From contig JASDTB010000035.1 of the NCBI GenBank assembly GCA_041441455.1, positions 1 to 25,014 of the forward strand: a stretch of 25,014 bases of DNA, read 5' to 3'. Every line of letters starts with the position of its first letter. The first letter of the stretch is position 1. The position numbers and the translations under genes were made by a program. Positions 9,401 through 16,963 of this stretch are shown here, one piece after another. Source of the DNA: JAFIHK01 sp041441455 (GTDB taxonomy: Bacteria > Bacteroidota > Bacteroidia > Bacteroidales > UBA932). A model generated the notes under the pieces. That model ran no database searches, was not told the origin of the DNA, and worked only from the letters and a program-made list of their open reading frames with translations.

Positions 9401-9561
9401 TCAATGATTCTCCGTTTCATCTCCTCTGTAGCCTTATTTGTAAAGGTTACAGCCAAGATATGCCTGTACGCAAAGTCGGAAGAGAGAAGCATACTTAAAT
9501 ATTCTCTGCTCAAACTGTGTGTTTTACCCGAACCTGCCGAAGCTTTATATACAGACAACAT
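6466..9561 (-). CDS. addA: AddA/RecB-like UvrD-family helicase-nuclease
   Basis: This is the helicase-nuclease subunit of an AddAB-type double-strand-break repair complex, which unwinds and resects DNA ends for recombination. From the chosen start it is 1031 residues. Superfamily 1A motifs occur in order: Walker A ASAGSGKT (7-14), Ia AVTFTNKATEEM, II DEFQDTS, III VGDVKQSIYRWRG, IV LTENWRS, V VMTIHKSKGL, VI YVAFTRAKQE. The C-terminus holds a PD-(D/E)XK nuclease core: D966, D981-Y-K983, then QIENY. The start at 9561 is preferred because Walker A then begins seven residues in, as in homologues, and the ATG lies one base after the addB stop (TAGTATG). An in-frame start at 9639 would overlap addB by 77 bases. 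The 3' end overlaps the convergent lipoprotein gene by 25 bases. Confidence 0.92.
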   Translation of the reverse strand: MLSVYKASAGSGKTHSLSREYLSMLLSSDFAYRHILAVTFTNKATEEMKRRIIEELDKLSDESKKSDFIPFLCEKFNFSDDPKENERRIREKARNVLVAILHDYSAFSVSTIDKFFQQTMRSFAREIGKNSAYSVEVDESFILEQAIDNLILELGNDENKDILNWLITFSLNTIENGNGWDIRSAIKGFASELFKEAYRLNRSGLAHTLNDKKALISYIDALNQVINDYESRGSDIGRRAIQLIQSAGLELSDFTGGSRTPLNYFKKLAEKREFEKLPSKFESMAESADNFTTASTKKSNPSLASRICDIANNGLIELTKEAIKFYEERKTYFTAKAISEKIYILGILTDIDSFVQKYSRENNKLLLSETNELLNKIIDGSDTPFIYEKIGTRIDNYMLDEFQDTSILQWKNFYPLLLDSLSSGKENLIVGDVKQSIYRWRGSEWRLLNSGISESFDSSSVQENVLTENWRSSPEIVEFNNSFFRFASSFADNLMSLSGEISVSNIYSDAEQQVPDSRKDKRGHVLVNFVEKQESDQETNDSVLSQLPDILKRLQSNGYSLGDIVFLVRKNKEGQRLAEFLIEQGFGVISDDSLFISNALIIKKIIAVLRHLNNPEDKICARSVEILGIDLSEKSLDITMSMYQMCEEIIQSLNSEHSQSDSVYIQAFKDIVLDFTSRNGSDIALFLEWWDEYGVRKCISSPQENDSVRVMTIHKSKGLGMKVVIIPFFSLELSQKGIQNTIWCSTENTPFSAIPSVPVTLSSKLKNSFFENDFILETTKNFVDSLNLAYVAFTRAKQELIIFCERAEDKAKESDSIKSISQILYKQLFDDSKDGVYELGEWTVVDRESSEKQDGLNIAFKQGRFPHDKLKLSFKADDFFDKDNRREYGLIMHDILSVVETKSDLEVAVEKEVLKGTIMSFEAESLIKRLSSMIDSVQERDWFTGAYEILTERDIILPGGEIYRPDRVMIDKDNSKAIVVDYKFGLKHEGRYNRQIENYISILSKCGYSEVEGYLWYLEENQIYHFIAPAK

Positions 9562-9562
9562 A

Positions 9563-12277
9563 CTATTTACAAATTTGGTTATATTGACAATATTTACACT
9601 TTTCTTCATTAGATGTCCCAACAAAAGGAGTCGAATCATCTAAAATTCTTACCATAAGATCATTAAGTCTCTCTTTAAACTCATCAAAATTGACCTTGTC
9701 AATTTCATTACTCTTGATCTCATCTTTGAACATCTTATTGATAAAAACGGGCGAGATTATATCTCCGTCATTAAGATCGGAGATCAATGCATATAAGTAT
9801 AACTGGAAAGCAACAGACTCACCTTTATTTGACTTCTCGCGATCAAAAAGTTTTTCTACTTTATCGAAGGTGACATCTTTATTACCAGTTTTATAATCAA
9901 TTATCCTATTAACGTCATTAAGTTTGTCAACTCTATCGATAATAGCATAAAATCTAACTATTTTATTATTCGATAGTTCTAGCGTCTTAAAACATTTTTT
10001 CTCTGTATCAACAATAACAAAAGGGGCATTTGCCGCATCATGATCAATCATCATTTCGGCACATCGTTCTAACAACTTTTTAACTATCAGGTTATGTCCT
10101 ATGATCTCGTCTATATTTAGAATGCTCTTCATGGAATTGTCTACAATAGTTGAGATATGCTCTTTTCGTTTAAGAGATTTTAGAACATCTGCTGTAGTTA
10201 TATTTTTATGAAGAGGTTTGTAGAGCTCTTCCATCACTTTATGAAACAAAGTTCCATAAGTATTTGCCTCAACCGATTCTGTGACCTCTGCTTGTTCAGA
10301 AAGCCCTTCGATACTTTGAAAGTAGAATTTCAGAGAGCAATCTAAATAGGTATTTAGAGCAGAAGCCGAAAATGGTTTTGCATCTTCGCCAACAAATAGA
10401 TTATTTACCTTTTGAACTAATTCCGGCGTCTTTTCAACCACAATAGTATCTCTCTTCTGAGCGTCAATCTTAAAATTCAACACCCTTTCAGTTATTGGAT
10501 AACGAAAATGGTATTTCAATTGATAGACGAATCTGCTTACCTCTCCAGACTTCAACTCTTCGGACCTTGTATCATATATGAGATATACCTTTTTTGCTCT
10601 ATAAATTGATCGATAAAAGTGATATGAGGTAACAGAGTCTTGCAGTTCATATGTTGGAAGAGAAAATCCACGTCTTAGATTATATGGAATCAGAGAGTTA
10701 GGAATACTTTTAACTGGATAAATACCTTCATTCATTGAGCAAAAGATCAAATTATCAAAATCAAGAGAACGAGTCTCTAAAACCCCCATAACTTGAAGAC
10801 CCTCTAGAGGTTCTCCTCTAAATGGAACAGTTTTGGAGGCTACGAGTTGATTTAATATTTTGAAAAAGGTCTCGCTTTTAATCGTAAGACCAATGTCTTT
10901 TAATCTTTTAACGGCAATATAATAATGATAAAGAAACTCCTTTTCTATCTTTGATAAAGAGATTGAATTATAAAGAATTTCAAAGATTTCTAGAAGATAA
11001 TCAGCCGTTTTTGTAGGATCAACTGTTTTGAAAATATGAGCCAGTATCTCATTTTCGGCAAATTTACCCGAAGGTAGATATACGATGTTGTTATTTGTAA
11101 TAAACTTTTCGAGATTAGTAGCTACATCTCCCAAAGCCGATCGAATATAGCTATTACCCAGAACACGTAATACTCTTTTGTAATAGTTTACCCCTTTTTG
11201 AAGTTCTGCCAATGAGTCAATTAAGGCAGAAATCGCAGTTCCTGCAACAGGGAATCCCATTGTAACATTAATAACATCAGTACTCTCTGGTATAGAATTT
11301 AATACAGGAAGCAGTAGTTTCTCATCAGGTAAAACAACAGCTGTTTCAATCCCAGATCCGTTTTCGGACAATAATTTTGATACAATTGTAGCTTGTCCAG
11401 TAAAAGATGGAACTCCAATAACTTCAATTTCTGGAAGACCTTCACACTCAACATCGAGTTTAACCTTCTGAGGAAACTCTTTTATATTCTCAGACATAAA
11501 GAGTGATGAGCGGTTATCGGAGTCTGTAATCATGTCTCCATGAAAATCCCAATAAAAATCGGCTCTATTTGTAGACTGTAGATGCCATAAAAGTCTCTTT
11601 TCACTTGCACTCAATACATTCAATCCAACAAAGACAAACCTATCAACACTTTCTTCCAGTGCTTTTAATGTACCAGATTGCACACTATCAGCAACCTCAC
11701 GATATATCATCCCATCATATCCGATCTTTCTATTTAGCAGCGAATTGCGCAAATTTTCATATAATGGAAACATCAGTTCCCAAATGGAACGAAATTTCTG
11801 CTTTTTCTCAGAATCTCCTACTGGAAGAAAATTTTGCCAAAAGGAACGAACAGCAGTAATCTGATTCTCACTCAAGAAAGAATAGTCCGACTCAATCTCT
11901 TTTAAGTCTTTGATATTAGCAAATACCTTTTTTGCATCGACCATGTACTTGTCGATGTCATCAAAATCACCTAACAGAATTTCTGCCCAGTATATAAAGT
12001 CATCAAATGTGTCGGGAACTGGAGTCAGTTTAATATATTCAGAATATAAAGTGGTCAAAAGATCAATCTTGTCACAACTAGTCAAACCCGAAAGTGATGA
12101 GAATAGATCCTGGATTGTAATGACTTGAGGAGATATTACTGGTTTATTGGTTGCTTCTCCTATGTATCGTTTAAAAAAGACACCAGCCCTTCGGTTAGGA
12201 AAGACAAAACACAATCTATTCAGATTATCACCTTCGTGGTGATAATAATATTCAGCGATTGCCTTTAGAAATTTCAT
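9563..12277 (-). CDS. addB: AddB-like PD-(D/E)XK nuclease with probable 4Fe-4S cluster
   Basis: This is the partner subunit of the AddA-like helicase encoded next to it. The 904-residue protein has an N-terminal SF1-like region without a Walker A loop (VFPNRRAGVFF near the start) and a C-terminal RecB-type nuclease. The catalytic motif is D781 in IDRVD, then D794-Y-K796 in IIDYKTG. Four cysteines are placed as in AddB-type iron-sulphur nucleases: C647 in TYLDCSLKFYF and C894-x2-C897-x5-C903 at the extreme C-terminus. An ATG at 12277 is preferred because the protein then starts with the segment found in homologues. A longer in-frame ATG at 12325 is possible. With the chosen start the gene overlaps the antiporter gene by 26 bases. 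AddA follows after 1 base, which suggests coupled translation. Confidence 0.9.
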   Translation of the reverse strand: MKFLKAIAEYYYHHEGDNLNRLCFVFPNRRAGVFFKRYIGEATNKPVISPQVITIQDLFSSLSGLTSCDKIDLLTTLYSEYIKLTPVPDTFDDFIYWAEILLGDFDDIDKYMVDAKKVFANIKDLKEIESDYSFLSENQITAVRSFWQNFLPVGDSEKKQKFRSIWELMFPLYENLRNSLLNRKIGYDGMIYREVADSVQSGTLKALEESVDRFVFVGLNVLSASEKRLLWHLQSTNRADFYWDFHGDMITDSDNRSSLFMSENIKEFPQKVKLDVECEGLPEIEVIGVPSFTGQATIVSKLLSENGSGIETAVVLPDEKLLLPVLNSIPESTDVINVTMGFPVAGTAISALIDSLAELQKGVNYYKRVLRVLGNSYIRSALGDVATNLEKFITNNNIVYLPSGKFAENEILAHIFKTVDPTKTADYLLEIFEILYNSISLSKIEKEFLYHYYIAVKRLKDIGLTIKSETFFKILNQLVASKTVPFRGEPLEGLQVMGVLETRSLDFDNLIFCSMNEGIYPVKSIPNSLIPYNLRRGFSLPTYELQDSVTSYHFYRSIYRAKKVYLIYDTRSEELKSGEVSRFVYQLKYHFRYPITERVLNFKIDAQKRDTIVVEKTPELVQKVNNLFVGEDAKPFSASALNTYLDCSLKFYFQSIEGLSEQAEVTESVEANTYGTLFHKVMEELYKPLHKNITTADVLKSLKRKEHISTIVDNSMKSILNIDEIIGHNLIVKKLLERCAEMMIDHDAANAPFVIVDTEKKCFKTLELSNNKIVRFYAIIDRVDKLNDVNRIIDYKTGNKDVTFDKVEKLFDREKSNKGESVAFQLYLYALISDLNDGDIISPVFINKMFKDEIKSNEIDKVNFDEFKERLNDLMVRILDDSTPFVGTSNEEKCKYCQYNQICK

Positions 12278-14480
12278 TAGCTTTGAGTTTATTACCGACA
12301 ACCCATAAGGTGTCACCTTCTTCAATTATTATACTTGAATGTGGACGAGCGAAGTCTCCCTGCTCCCCTTTCTCAATTCCTATCAATAGCAGATCGAACC
12401 TATTTCTGAAATCACTTATGTTAGCCTCAACTCCAATTAATAAAGAGTTTTTGCAAACTACAAAGTGATATAGATCCATATCTTGATGAGACGTAGAGAT
12501 ACACTCCGCGGTGGCACTATTAAGGTCGCGAAATGTTGATATTTCAACATCATTTCCTAAGATTAGCAACTGATCATGAGGTAAAATAATCTCGGTTTTA
12601 ACCGGTAAATCAATATATCTACTGCCCCTTTTTATCTGAACAATTTGAGCTCCCGTCCTACTTTCGCGGTGAAGTTGGGAAATTGTCTTACCCGCAACCA
12701 CTGTGCCTGGCTCTACTTCAATGCTCTCTATATGTATCTCATCAGCAAGAGTTTTAGGAACCACAAACTCTTTTCTAACTGGTTTAACATGTAAATTTTT
12801 AATAAAATTTGTCTCTAAATGTGAGTAGTACTTTTTTATGGTTTGAGATAGATAGATTGAAATTATAGTAATTACTACTACAATAAACAGTACACCATAC
12901 CCGATTCTTAAATAGTATGAGATAGCTAACGCTACAAAAAGGGCTCCTAACAAATACTTAAATCCCAACATTGCTAACAGAGGTCCTCTGCTAAATCTGC
13001 TATCATTCCAGATTTTGTCGAAAAGGCCAGCACTATCTTTTCGTCTGATCAATGCAAACAAAAATGGAGACATCCCAGTAAGTGTTAACGAGGCAAATAG
13101 ATATGAATCAAAAGTAAAATCTCCTGTAAGAGAGAGTATGAAAGGGTTTAAAATTTTTGTAAACAGGATGAATACCAAGACTAGCCAACCGCCAAATATA
13201 AAGACCCTTGTTACATATGATCTCATCAGTAGATTCCACTCACTCTCTCTGTCGAGGGTTTTACGGCCAGTTCCCAACCTATCCATTACAACCTTCCAAC
13301 CCGAAGGTACATTTTTGTAGATTGCTTCATAAACAGGCTCAGCAGCCCTGATATAGTATGGAGTTACAAACGTTGTAATAATCGAAACTGAGACAATCAC
13401 CGGGTAGAGCGAGGGCTCAATAACATTCAAAGACAAACCCAGCGAAGCAATAATAAATGAAAACTCACCAATCTGACACATACAAAAGCCAGATTTCATT
13501 GATGTTTTAATTGTGTTTCCAGCAAGTAAAAGACCAGAAGTTACTGCTCCAGATTTCACAAATACTACTATTGCACTGATAATTAAAACTGGCTTCCAAT
13601 AATCTGCAAGAATAGCGGGATCAACCAACATACCGACAGATAGAAAAAAGATTGCACCAAAGAAGTCTCTTACTGGTTTAATCAATTTCATTATTCTCTC
13701 AGAATCTTCACATTCTGCTAAAATTGAACCCATTATAAACGCACCTAAAGCTGCTGAAAAACCAGCCATCTCTGTTATTACAACCATTCCTAAACAGAGT
13801 CCCAACGAGAAGACGATTAAAATTTCGTCGTTAACCCATTTCCTTACTCTCCTTAAAAGTGACGGAATAAAATAGACTCCTCCTGTAAACCAAAAGAGCA
13901 AAAATAGTGCGAGGTAGGCCATTTTTTCAAAGACAACTGTGCCATCGAATGTGCTTGTTACCGCAAGTGCAGATAAAACAACTAATTGAAGGACAGCTAC
14001 TAAATCTTCAACTACCAATACTCCAAACACTAAACCTGCAAACTTCTTGTTTTTCAAGCCTAAGTCTTCAAATGCTTTGATAATAATAGATGTAGATGAA
14101 ATGGTCAACATTCCTCCGAGGAAGACCGAGTTCATCCAGTTCCAACCAAATGCTCGACCTGCAAGATATCCTACACTGAACATTATAATTGTCTCTGTCA
14201 CTACAGCTATAAAACCAGTGCCTCCTACTTTTTTAAGTTTTTTGAAACTGAACTCCATTCCCAATCCAAACAACAAAAAGATAACTCCCAGATCGCCCCA
14301 GAATTTAATGCTTTCAATTCTGACAACGTCGGGGAGGTATTCGAAGTTTGGACCCGTGATGAACCCTGCTACAATGTAGCCTAAAACCAATGGTTGTTTA
14401 AGGGCTCTGAAGATAATGGTTGTAAGCCCCGCAACCACCAGAATCAATGCAAGATCGTGGAGTAACGGTTCCGATATCAT
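12252..14480 (-). CDS. CPA2-family cation:proton antiporter (Kef-like) with C-terminal TrkA_C domains
   Basis: This inner-membrane antiporter probably exchanges K+ or Na+ for protons. Residues about 1-390 form the hydrophobic antiporter core with CPA2-like segments such as LGYIVAGFITGPN, FLLFGLGMEFSF, SSTSIIIKAFEDLG and GFSAALGAFIMGSILAE. A further hydrophobic stretch (about 420-560) has roughly four additional membrane segments. The cytosolic end (about 575-742) contains what looks like two TrkA_C (RCK_C) domains in tandem. I see no GxGxxG Rossmann (TrkA_N/RCK_N) domain of the kind found in E. coli KefB/KefC, so gating by NAD(H) or glutathione adducts is not supported. Ion specificity cannot be read. 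The gene starts 11 bases after pgi and overlaps addB. Confidence 0.85.
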   Translation of the reverse strand: MISEPLLHDLALILVVAGLTTIIFRALKQPLVLGYIVAGFITGPNFEYLPDVVRIESIKFWGDLGVIFLLFGLGMEFSFKKLKKVGGTGFIAVVTETIIMFSVGYLAGRAFGWNWMNSVFLGGMLTISSTSIIIKAFEDLGLKNKKFAGLVFGVLVVEDLVAVLQLVVLSALAVTSTFDGTVVFEKMAYLALFLLFWFTGGVYFIPSLLRRVRKWVNDEILIVFSLGLCLGMVVITEMAGFSAALGAFIMGSILAECEDSERIMKLIKPVRDFFGAIFFLSVGMLVDPAILADYWKPVLIISAIVVFVKSGAVTSGLLLAGNTIKTSMKSGFCMCQIGEFSFIIASLGLSLNVIEPSLYPVIVSVSIITTFVTPYYIRAAEPVYEAIYKNVPSGWKVVMDRLGTGRKTLDRESEWNLLMRSYVTRVFIFGGWLVLVFILFTKILNPFILSLTGDFTFDSYLFASLTLTGMSPFLFALIRRKDSAGLFDKIWNDSRFSRGPLLAMLGFKYLLGALFVALAISYYLRIGYGVLFIVVVITIISIYLSQTIKKYYSHLETNFIKNLHVKPVRKEFVVPKTLADEIHIESIEVEPGTVVAGKTISQLHRESRTGAQIVQIKRGSRYIDLPVKTEIILPHDQLLILGNDVEISTFRDLNSATAECISTSHQDMDLYHFVVCKNSLLIGVEANISDFRNRFDLLLIGIEKGEQGDFARPHSSIIIEEGDTLWVVGNKLKANEISKGNR

Positions 14481-14491
14481 ATGGGGATTGA

Positions 14492-15826
14492 TTAAAATCT
14501 CTCTCTAAGTACCTTAGCTGCCTCTTCATATCCAGGTTTACCCAAAAGGGCGAACATGTTCTTTTTGTAATCTTCAACACCTGGTTGATCGAAAGGATTA
14601 ACTCCAATCATGTAAGCACTAATTCCACATGCTTTTTCGAAGAAGAAGAAAAGTGCTCCAAGGTTAAATTCACTGATTTTCTCAAATTCAATTCTGATGT
14701 TAGGAACACCACCATCCACATGGGCAATTTTTGTTCCTAATTCTGCCATTTTATTGCACTCCTCAACGCGTTTTCCTGATAAAAAGTTTAGCCCGTCTAA
14801 GTTCTTAGGATCGTCCTCAATTACAACTTCTCTTCTTGATGATGTTACGCTTAGTACGGTTTCAAAAAGGGTGCGCTCACCGTCCTGAATATACTGACCC
14901 ATTGAATGAAGATCGGTTGTAAAGTTTACAGAAGCTGGAAAAATACCCTTTCCCTCTTTTCCTTCAGACTCACCATAAAGCTGTTTCCACCACTCTGCAA
15001 CATATTGCAATTTTGGAGTATAATTTACAAGTAGTTCTATCTTCTTACCTTTCTGATAAAGAGCATTTCTTACAGCAGCATATTTCACAGCTGGATTCTC
15101 TTTATCTTTGACAGAACAGATATTTGCCATCTCAGCAGCCCCTTTTAGCATCTCTCTGATATTGAAACCAGCTAAAGCTATAGGTAAAAGGCCTACAGGA
15201 GTTAAAACAGAGAATCTTCCTCCAACATCGTCAGGAATTACAAATGTTGTATATCCTTCCAAATTCGCAAGAGTCTTCAAAGCACCTCTAGCGGCATCAG
15301 TAACAGCTACAATTCTATTAACCGCCTCTTCTTTACCATATTTGTCCTCCAAGAATTTTTTGATAATTCTGAATGCAACAGCGGGTTCTGTTGTAGTTCC
15401 CGATTTAGAGATCACAAGACATGCAATAGATTTTTTTGTCATTAAATCCATTAACTCTGCCATATACTCTTCCGACAGATTTTGTCCTGCATAGACAATT
15501 TCTGGAGAACTTTCGCCCATTAAAGAGCGGAAAGAGTGCGACAGTGCATCTATTGCAGCCTTAGCTCCTAAATAAGAACCTCCAATTCCAGTAACGACTA
15601 CTAATTCAACACCTTTCCATCTCTTTACAACCTCTTCGCACTGCGAAATGAGACTTTCAGGGGTATTAGTAGGAAGGTCTAGCCAACCTAAAAAGTCGTT
15701 TCCCCTACCTTGTCTTGACTCAAGTGTCTCTAATGATTCAAGTGCTTTTTTGTATGATTGTTCCATTTCGGCAGCAGTGATGAATAACTCTGCAGCCTTT
15801 AAGTCGATGTTTACAATTTGTTTCAT
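14492..15826 (-). CDS. pgi: glucose-6-phosphate isomerase
   Basis: This enzyme interconverts glucose-6-phosphate and fructose-6-phosphate and so links glycolysis/gluconeogenesis with the oxidative pentose phosphate operon elsewhere in this window. The 444 residues match the short GPI class (about 450) rather than the 550-residue proteobacterial form. Visible signatures include GIGGSYLGAKAA, the sugar-phosphate-binding SKSGTTTEPA, GGRFSVLTPVGLLP, the GESEGKEGKG segment, DLHSMGQY and, near the C-terminus, NPFDQPGVEDYKK with the conserved catalytic-region Lys. It starts 9 bases after the gpsA stop, and an antiporter gene follows after 11 bases. Confidence 0.96.
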   Translation of the reverse strand: MKQIVNIDLKAAELFITAAEMEQSYKKALESLETLESRQGRGNDFLGWLDLPTNTPESLISQCEEVVKRWKGVELVVVTGIGGSYLGAKAAIDALSHSFRSLMGESSPEIVYAGQNLSEEYMAELMDLMTKKSIACLVISKSGTTTEPAVAFRIIKKFLEDKYGKEEAVNRIVAVTDAARGALKTLANLEGYTTFVIPDDVGGRFSVLTPVGLLPIALAGFNIREMLKGAAEMANICSVKDKENPAVKYAAVRNALYQKGKKIELLVNYTPKLQYVAEWWKQLYGESEGKEGKGIFPASVNFTTDLHSMGQYIQDGERTLFETVLSVTSSRREVVIEDDPKNLDGLNFLSGKRVEECNKMAELGTKIAHVDGGVPNIRIEFEKISEFNLGALFFFFEKACGISAYMIGVNPFDQPGVEDYKKNMFALLGKPGYEEAAKVLRERF

Positions 15827-15835
15827 AATTGATTA

Positions 15836-16849
15836 TTACTCTAATGATTCAATTAATTGTTTGATAATATATGCCGGATACTTGTGTTCGTAAAGTATCT
15901 TATACATAGCTTCTGCTATTGGCATGTATACATTGTATTTTTTATTTATCTCGTAGATACATTTTGTTCCATAATATCCCTCAGCAACCATATTCATCTC
16001 AATTTGAGCAGACTGTACAGAATAACCCTTTCCGATCATACTTCCGAAAGTCCTGTTGCGACTAAACTGAGAGTAACAAGTCACCAATAAATCACCTAAA
16101 TAAGCAGACTTAGAGGTCTTTCTATTTTTATCAGGATGAGTTGCGTGTAAAAAGTCACGCATTTCATTGAAAGAGCTGGTTATAAGTACAGCCATGAAAT
16201 TATCGCCATAAGAGAGGGCGTGACAAACACCTCCTGCTACAGCATAAATATTCTTAAGAACTGCGGCATATTCAACTCCATAAATGTCTGTACCAGGGAC
16301 TGTCTTTATATAGGAACAGGCGAAAATATCACACATGCTTCTTGCAACTTCCATATGCTTGGTTGAGAGTGTTAGATATGAGAGCCTCTCCATAGCTACC
16401 TCTTCGGCATGGCAAGGTCCACTAACAACTCCAATCCGATCAAAAGGAATACTGTGATATTGGTTAAAATATTCAGCAATTGTAATGTTGTCTCCAGGTA
16501 TAATCCCTTTAATAGCTGTTATTATGAACTTGTTTTCTAAAGAGATCGTTAGTTTTGCGATTTCGGGCATAAAAAAAGCAGATGGAATACAGAAAATCAG
16601 GACATCTGCCGAATCAACGACCTCGTTGATATCCGAACTCATAAACAATCTGTCGGGATCGAACTTTACAGACTGTAAATAATACGGATTGTGACTCATT
16701 TTCTGAATTTGATCTATCATCTCCTCATCTCTCACATACCACGAAATCTTTTCCTGATTGTTCAGAATCAGCTTCACTAGTGCTGTCGCCCAGCTTCCGC
16801 TGCCTATCATTGCATAACGAAGATTTTCCCCGTCAAAGAAATTACTCAT
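15836..16849 (-). CDS. gpsA: glycerol-3-phosphate dehydrogenase [NAD(P)+]
   Basis: GpsA reduces dihydroxyacetone phosphate to sn-glycerol-3-phosphate, the backbone for phospholipid synthesis, in the cytosol. The 337-residue length is typical. The N-terminal dinucleotide-binding loop is GSGSWATAL (about residues 17-25). The family segments GPCHAEEVA and VLKNIYAVAGGV (with the catalytic Lys) and a later DLLVTCYSQFSRNRTFG stretch are all present. It is the first gene of the gpsA-pgi-antiporter-addB-addA operon. Its probable -7 element is a perfect TATATTTG on the minus strand at 16897-16890, giving a leader of about 35 bases. It is divergent from mqnC. Confidence 0.95.
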   Translation of the reverse strand: MSNFFDGENLRYAMIGSGSWATALVKLILNNQEKISWYVRDEEMIDQIQKMSHNPYYLQSVKFDPDRLFMSSDINEVVDSADVLIFCIPSAFFMPEIAKLTISLENKFIITAIKGIIPGDNITIAEYFNQYHSIPFDRIGVVSGPCHAEEVAMERLSYLTLSTKHMEVARSMCDIFACSYIKTVPGTDIYGVEYAAVLKNIYAVAGGVCHALSYGDNFMAVLITSSFNEMRDFLHATHPDKNRKTSKSAYLGDLLVTCYSQFSRNRTFGSMIGKGYSVQSAQIEMNMVAEGYYGTKCIYEINKKYNVYMPIAEAMYKILYEHKYPAYIIKQLIESLE

Positions 16850-16889
16850 TACAAATAAGCTATAGTTAGTACAATTTTATAATAATCCG

Positions 16890-16897
16890 CAAATATA
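16890..16897 (-). promoter_or_regulatory. -7 promoter element of the gpsA operon
   Basis: On the minus strand this reads TATATTTG, a perfect match to the Bacteroidota sigma-70-type -7 consensus TAnnTTTG. The predicted transcription start is about 35 bases before the gpsA ATG. No convincing -33 TTTG was found at the usual 19-21 base spacing. It probably drives the whole gpsA-pgi-antiporter-addB-addA operon, because the genes downstream are packed without room for other promoters between them. Confidence 0.5.
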
Positions 16898-16929
16898 CCT
16901 TTTTTGTTTAACATTAAGAAGAATTCTTT

Positions 16930-16937
16930 TACATTTG
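16930..16937 (+). promoter_or_regulatory. -7 promoter element of mqnC
   Basis: TACATTTG matches the Bacteroidota -7 consensus TAnnTTTG exactly. A TTTG at 16903-16906 lies 23 bases upstream, slightly beyond the usual -33 spacing of about 19-21. The predicted transcription start (around 16942) would place a GTG at 16964 about 20 bases into the mRNA. This argues against the upstream TTG at 16904 as a start codon, since it would lie before the transcript begins. Confidence 0.45.
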
Positions 16938-16963
16938 TATATAAGAACTTAATCCATAACAAA

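Noticed and set aside
9562..9639. Longer addA with an ATG at 9639
   Set aside because: This would overlap addB by 77 bases and put 26 non-family residues before the Walker A region. The ATG at 9561, one base after the addB stop, fits homologues better.
12278..12325. Longer addB with an ATG at 12325
   Set aside because: The extra 16 residues are translated from within the antiporter gene end and do not look like the family N-terminus. It cannot be fully excluded.
14047..14379. Long open frames opposite pgi, the antiporter, addA, addB and zwf
   Set aside because: They lie antisense to strongly supported genes, have no recognisable domain, and have the composition expected of shadow frames.
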